From NCBI GenBank assembly GCA_016932075.1, contig JAFGDP010000004.1, forward strand, positions 1 through 33,320: a stretch of DNA of 33,320 nucleotides. Direction: 5' to 3'. Position 1 is the stretch's first letter. Each line of letters opens with the position of its first letter. The DNA is from Chitinispirillaceae bacterium (GTDB lineage Bacteria; Fibrobacterota; Chitinivibrionia; Chitinivibrionales; Chitinispirillaceae). The notes beneath the pieces are model-generated. The model ran no database searches. It saw only the letters and a program-made list of their open reading frames with translations, and was not told the DNA's origin. A program made the position numbers and the translations under genes. Below are positions 31,270 to 33,320 of this stretch, piece by piece.

Positions 31270-33320
31270 ATGAACCGGCGCAGAACGCCACGTCGAAGGA
31301 ATCCCCTGTCTGATGATAGTACCCTGGCCAGTATCGCCTCCGGTCCCGCGGCTGCGCCATCAGACCTTGTACAGGAGTGCCTTGACAGCGCCGGCTTCTG
31401 GAAACATCTGGAAGCCACCCGGCTTGCTTCGCATAAATCCAAGGCTGATTTCTGCGTCGTAATTAAGCCTGATCTCGAACATTTCAGCGCTTCCTCCTCC
31501 TGCGGTACCAGCCCGGAGCTGGTTGAACACCTGATCATGCTCCTGCACCGCAAAGGATACGCCAGCGTGGCCGTGGTTGACGGACCGGGCAGCGCCGGCA
31601 CATGGCTTGATAACCGGGACGTTGTCGTGCTTGCCGACCTTGCCGGATATCGTTACGTGACTGACGACGACTCGCCCTATGACGTGCTCGACCTGTCCCA
31701 ATCGTGCGTTGACGCGGGCTTTGCTCCGGGCACCGCGCTTGCCGGTACGCACCTCTCCTCCTACTGGCTCGATGCTGATTTCAGGATCTGCTTCGGGAAA
31801 AGCAAGACCCATGAGGAGGAGTTTTTCGCGCTCTGCCTGTATACGCTCATGGGCGTGTTTCCGTTTCACGACAAAAACTACCACTGCTTTGGAAGGCTGC
31901 CTGCCGCTGAGATTCTGTCCGAGCTGCTCCGGCACACGCCGGTCCATTTCGCGCTCATCGACGCGATCACGAGCAACCACGGCGCCGACGGCATACGCAT
32001 GAGCAATCCCCTTCCCACCAACACGGTCATAGGCTCTCCGTCGCTGCTTCTGGCCGACATGGCCTGCGCGCTCAAGATGGACCTTGACCCGTACGCATCG
32101 ACCCTGAACAGCCACGCGCTGCGGACCATCGGCCTTCCGCGGCAGTACTGTATCAAGGGCGACCTGACCCCCTGGCCGGGATGGAAAAACGTTCCCCCGC
32201 TTCTGGCCGATTCGGTGCGAAAACGCAATCGCACCCTTCTTCTGCGCCGGGCCGTGCAGCCATGGACCCATTCGGTCGACCGCCTCTACTTTCCGTTCAA
32301 GCGGGAGATCGACGAACGGGTCAACGAAGCGCTCGCGCCAGTATTCAGCGGTCTGGACGATCACCCATTCAAGCTTCTGGCAGCGGTCATTGCCAACTAT
32401 CTGCTCGCCCAGTCAGGACGCGCGCTCGAAAACTACCGGATCCTCTACAGTAAGGAAAAACTGTACCGGAAGACCTCTTCCATCGGCATCGATCCCGACC
32501 GTTTTATTGACAATGACTACGAGAGCATACCCGCGTACGTGGAGCCGTTCGAAAACATGGCCTCCCATGCGCCGCCGGACCGCAACGGTCTCAAATGGCG
32601 CACTATCGACCACTCGGTGGTGATCGAATACCGCAGGATTCTTCCGTTTCCGTTCAGGAAATTCGTCAATGCCCTGGACATTGCCAGCGCCGTGCGGATC
32701 ATGAACGACAACATCGGCGGCGCCGTGCTTGCCGTGCGCACCGATGCGAAAGGCCGGGCAGTGCACCAGATCGAACGGGACATCTATCTGCCGCAGCCCA
32801 ACTGGATGGCGCTCTTTGGCGGCGATTTCATTGACGTGACAAAAACCGAGCTCGTGCAACGCTCCGCGACCGAGCATGCCATTTTCTGGAGATCGGTCGC
32901 AAGCGTCAACAAGACTGCGCGGTTTGACGACGGTATCGTGCGTTTCTCACGCACCGGCGACGGAAGCGTCAGCGTCACGCTCGTGGCGCGCCAGGATTTT
33001 ACGCTCCCGCTCATATGGCAGATGGTTGACATGGACCTGTTCCCTCACATAAAAGATCCGCTCGTCTCAGACGCCTATCTCACCTATTTCGGCCGCACCC
33101 TGGCAAACTACGAAGCGGTATTCCAGGGACGCGGCGTGCGCACCGGCAGGGAGTTTCTGGAAACGTTCGGAGAGCCGGGCGGCGAAACCCCGCCGCACGC
33201 CATGGAATCGTTTGTCAAGAATATCATGGCTGCCGCGCCGATTGCGGACATTGTCAAAACCGTCATGGAAAAAGGTCCCACATCCCTGCTTGAAGCAAAT
33301 CCCGCCGCCAGCCAGGCCGC
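31270..33320 (+). CDS. DUF362-type protein with START/SRPBCC-like domain, 3' truncated
   Basis: The frame is open from ATG 31270 (preceded by AGGGA) to the window end, 683 codons. Residues about 50-290 are a DUF362 domain: ADFCVVIKPDLEHF, SPELVEHLIMLLHRKGYASV, YWLDADFRICFGKSKTH, HFALIDAITSNHGADGIRMS and LLLADMACALKMDLDPYAST. The matching parts of the upstream gene align, but this copy is better conserved. After a helical middle, residues about 440-590 (SVVIEYRRILPFPFRKFVNA, GFAR-less beta/helix pattern, VTLVARQDFTLPLIWQMVDM) resemble a START/polyketide-cyclase (SRPBCC) fold, which also binds hydrophobic ligands. No signal peptide. The C-terminus lies beyond the window, so the total length is unknown. 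Confidence 0.75.
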   Translation, partial: MNRRRTPRRRNPLSDDSTLASIASGPAAAPSDLVQECLDSAGFWKHLEATRLASHKSKADFCVVIKPDLEHFSASSSCGTSPELVEHLIMLLHRKGYASVAVVDGPGSAGTWLDNRDVVVLADLAGYRYVTDDDSPYDVLDLSQSCVDAGFAPGTALAGTHLSSYWLDADFRICFGKSKTHEEEFFALCLYTLMGVFPFHDKNYHCFGRLPAAEILSELLRHTPVHFALIDAITSNHGADGIRMSNPLPTNTVIGSPSLLLADMACALKMDLDPYASTLNSHALRTIGLPRQYCIKGDLTPWPGWKNVPPLLADSVRKRNRTLLLRRAVQPWTHSVDRLYFPFKREIDERVNEALAPVFSGLDDHPFKLLAAVIANYLLAQSGRALENYRILYSKEKLYRKTSSIGIDPDRFIDNDYESIPAYVEPFENMASHAPPDRNGLKWRTIDHSVVIEYRRILPFPFRKFVNALDIASAVRIMNDNIGGAVLAVRTDAKGRAVHQIERDIYLPQPNWMALFGGDFIDVTKTELVQRSATEHAIFWRSVASVNKTARFDDGIVRFSRTGDGSVSVTLVARQDFTLPLIWQMVDMDLFPHIKDPLVSDAYLTYFGRTLANYEAVFQGRGVRTGREFLETFGEPGGETPPHAMESFVKNIMAAAPIADIVKTVMEKGPTSLLEANPAASQA

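Noticed and set aside
1..33320. CRISPR array, tRNA/rRNA genes, transposase or integrase
   Set aside because: No regularly spaced repeats, no cloverleaf or rRNA-like stretch and no transposase or integrase frame seen on either strand.

Overview
The window reads as chromosome of a diderm (Gram-negative-type) bacterium. It has outer-membrane-like and signal-peptide proteins, a PilV/PilW/PilX-like minor pilin operon and an FHA-DUF4388 protein. Two features point to an anaerobe: a glycyl radical enzyme, whose family is oxygen sensitive, and a MEMO-AMMECR1 fusion, a family common in anaerobes. I cannot name the taxon; the mixture would fit the FCB/Fibrobacterota or deltaproteobacterial sphere, but that is inference. 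I see no rRNA, tRNA, CRISPR array, insertion sequence or prophage.

Bases 1-12,266. A truncated MEMO-AMMECR1 fusion is followed by a multi-pass membrane protein with a degenerate spermidine-synthase-like domain. Next come an ankyrin-repeat protein on the minus strand and a decayed intergenic stretch holding a remnant of a ketopantoate reductase gene. A compact minus-strand operon follows (aldo/keto reductase, secreted NHL-repeat protein, SEC59/dolichol-kinase-like membrane protein). A secreted protein with five Ig/OmpL47-like repeats lies on the plus strand, convergent with a pilV-pilW-pilX-like operon. A perfect 15-bp hairpin terminator separates that operon from the FHA-DUF4388 gene.

Bases 12,267-22,293. 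All genes are on the minus strand: FHA-DUF4388, a 1067-residue TPR protein translationally coupled to a haloacid-dehalogenase-type HAD hydrolase, two exported proteins of unknown function (one probably an outer-membrane barrel), a CorA-like transporter with a GMS in place of the GMN motif, and a B12-domain radical SAM enzyme. Two GC-rich palindromic elements ending in the same CCCCTAC sit in intergenic gaps.

Bases 22,294-33,320 are the unusual part. Eight small minus-strand genes of no recognised function, closely packed with good ribosome binding sites and two overlaps, face a plus-strand operon across a short intergenic region carrying a near-perfect palindrome. The eight proteins lack Sec signal peptides. 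They include His/Tyr/Pro/Cys-rich proteins with a central helix, a pair of paralogues sharing a C-terminal domain, an I-x-P repeat protein, a two-domain Ig-like protein and a helical (phasin-like) protein fused to a beta domain. The plus-strand operon encodes a glycyl radical enzyme, a small phasin-like helical protein, and two DUF362-type paralogues ending in different hydrophobic-ligand domains (SCP2-like and START/SRPBCC-like). My working hypothesis is a coated intracellular particle or inclusion coupled to radical chemistry on a hydrophobic substrate. The gene content and layout are seen directly; the function is inference.
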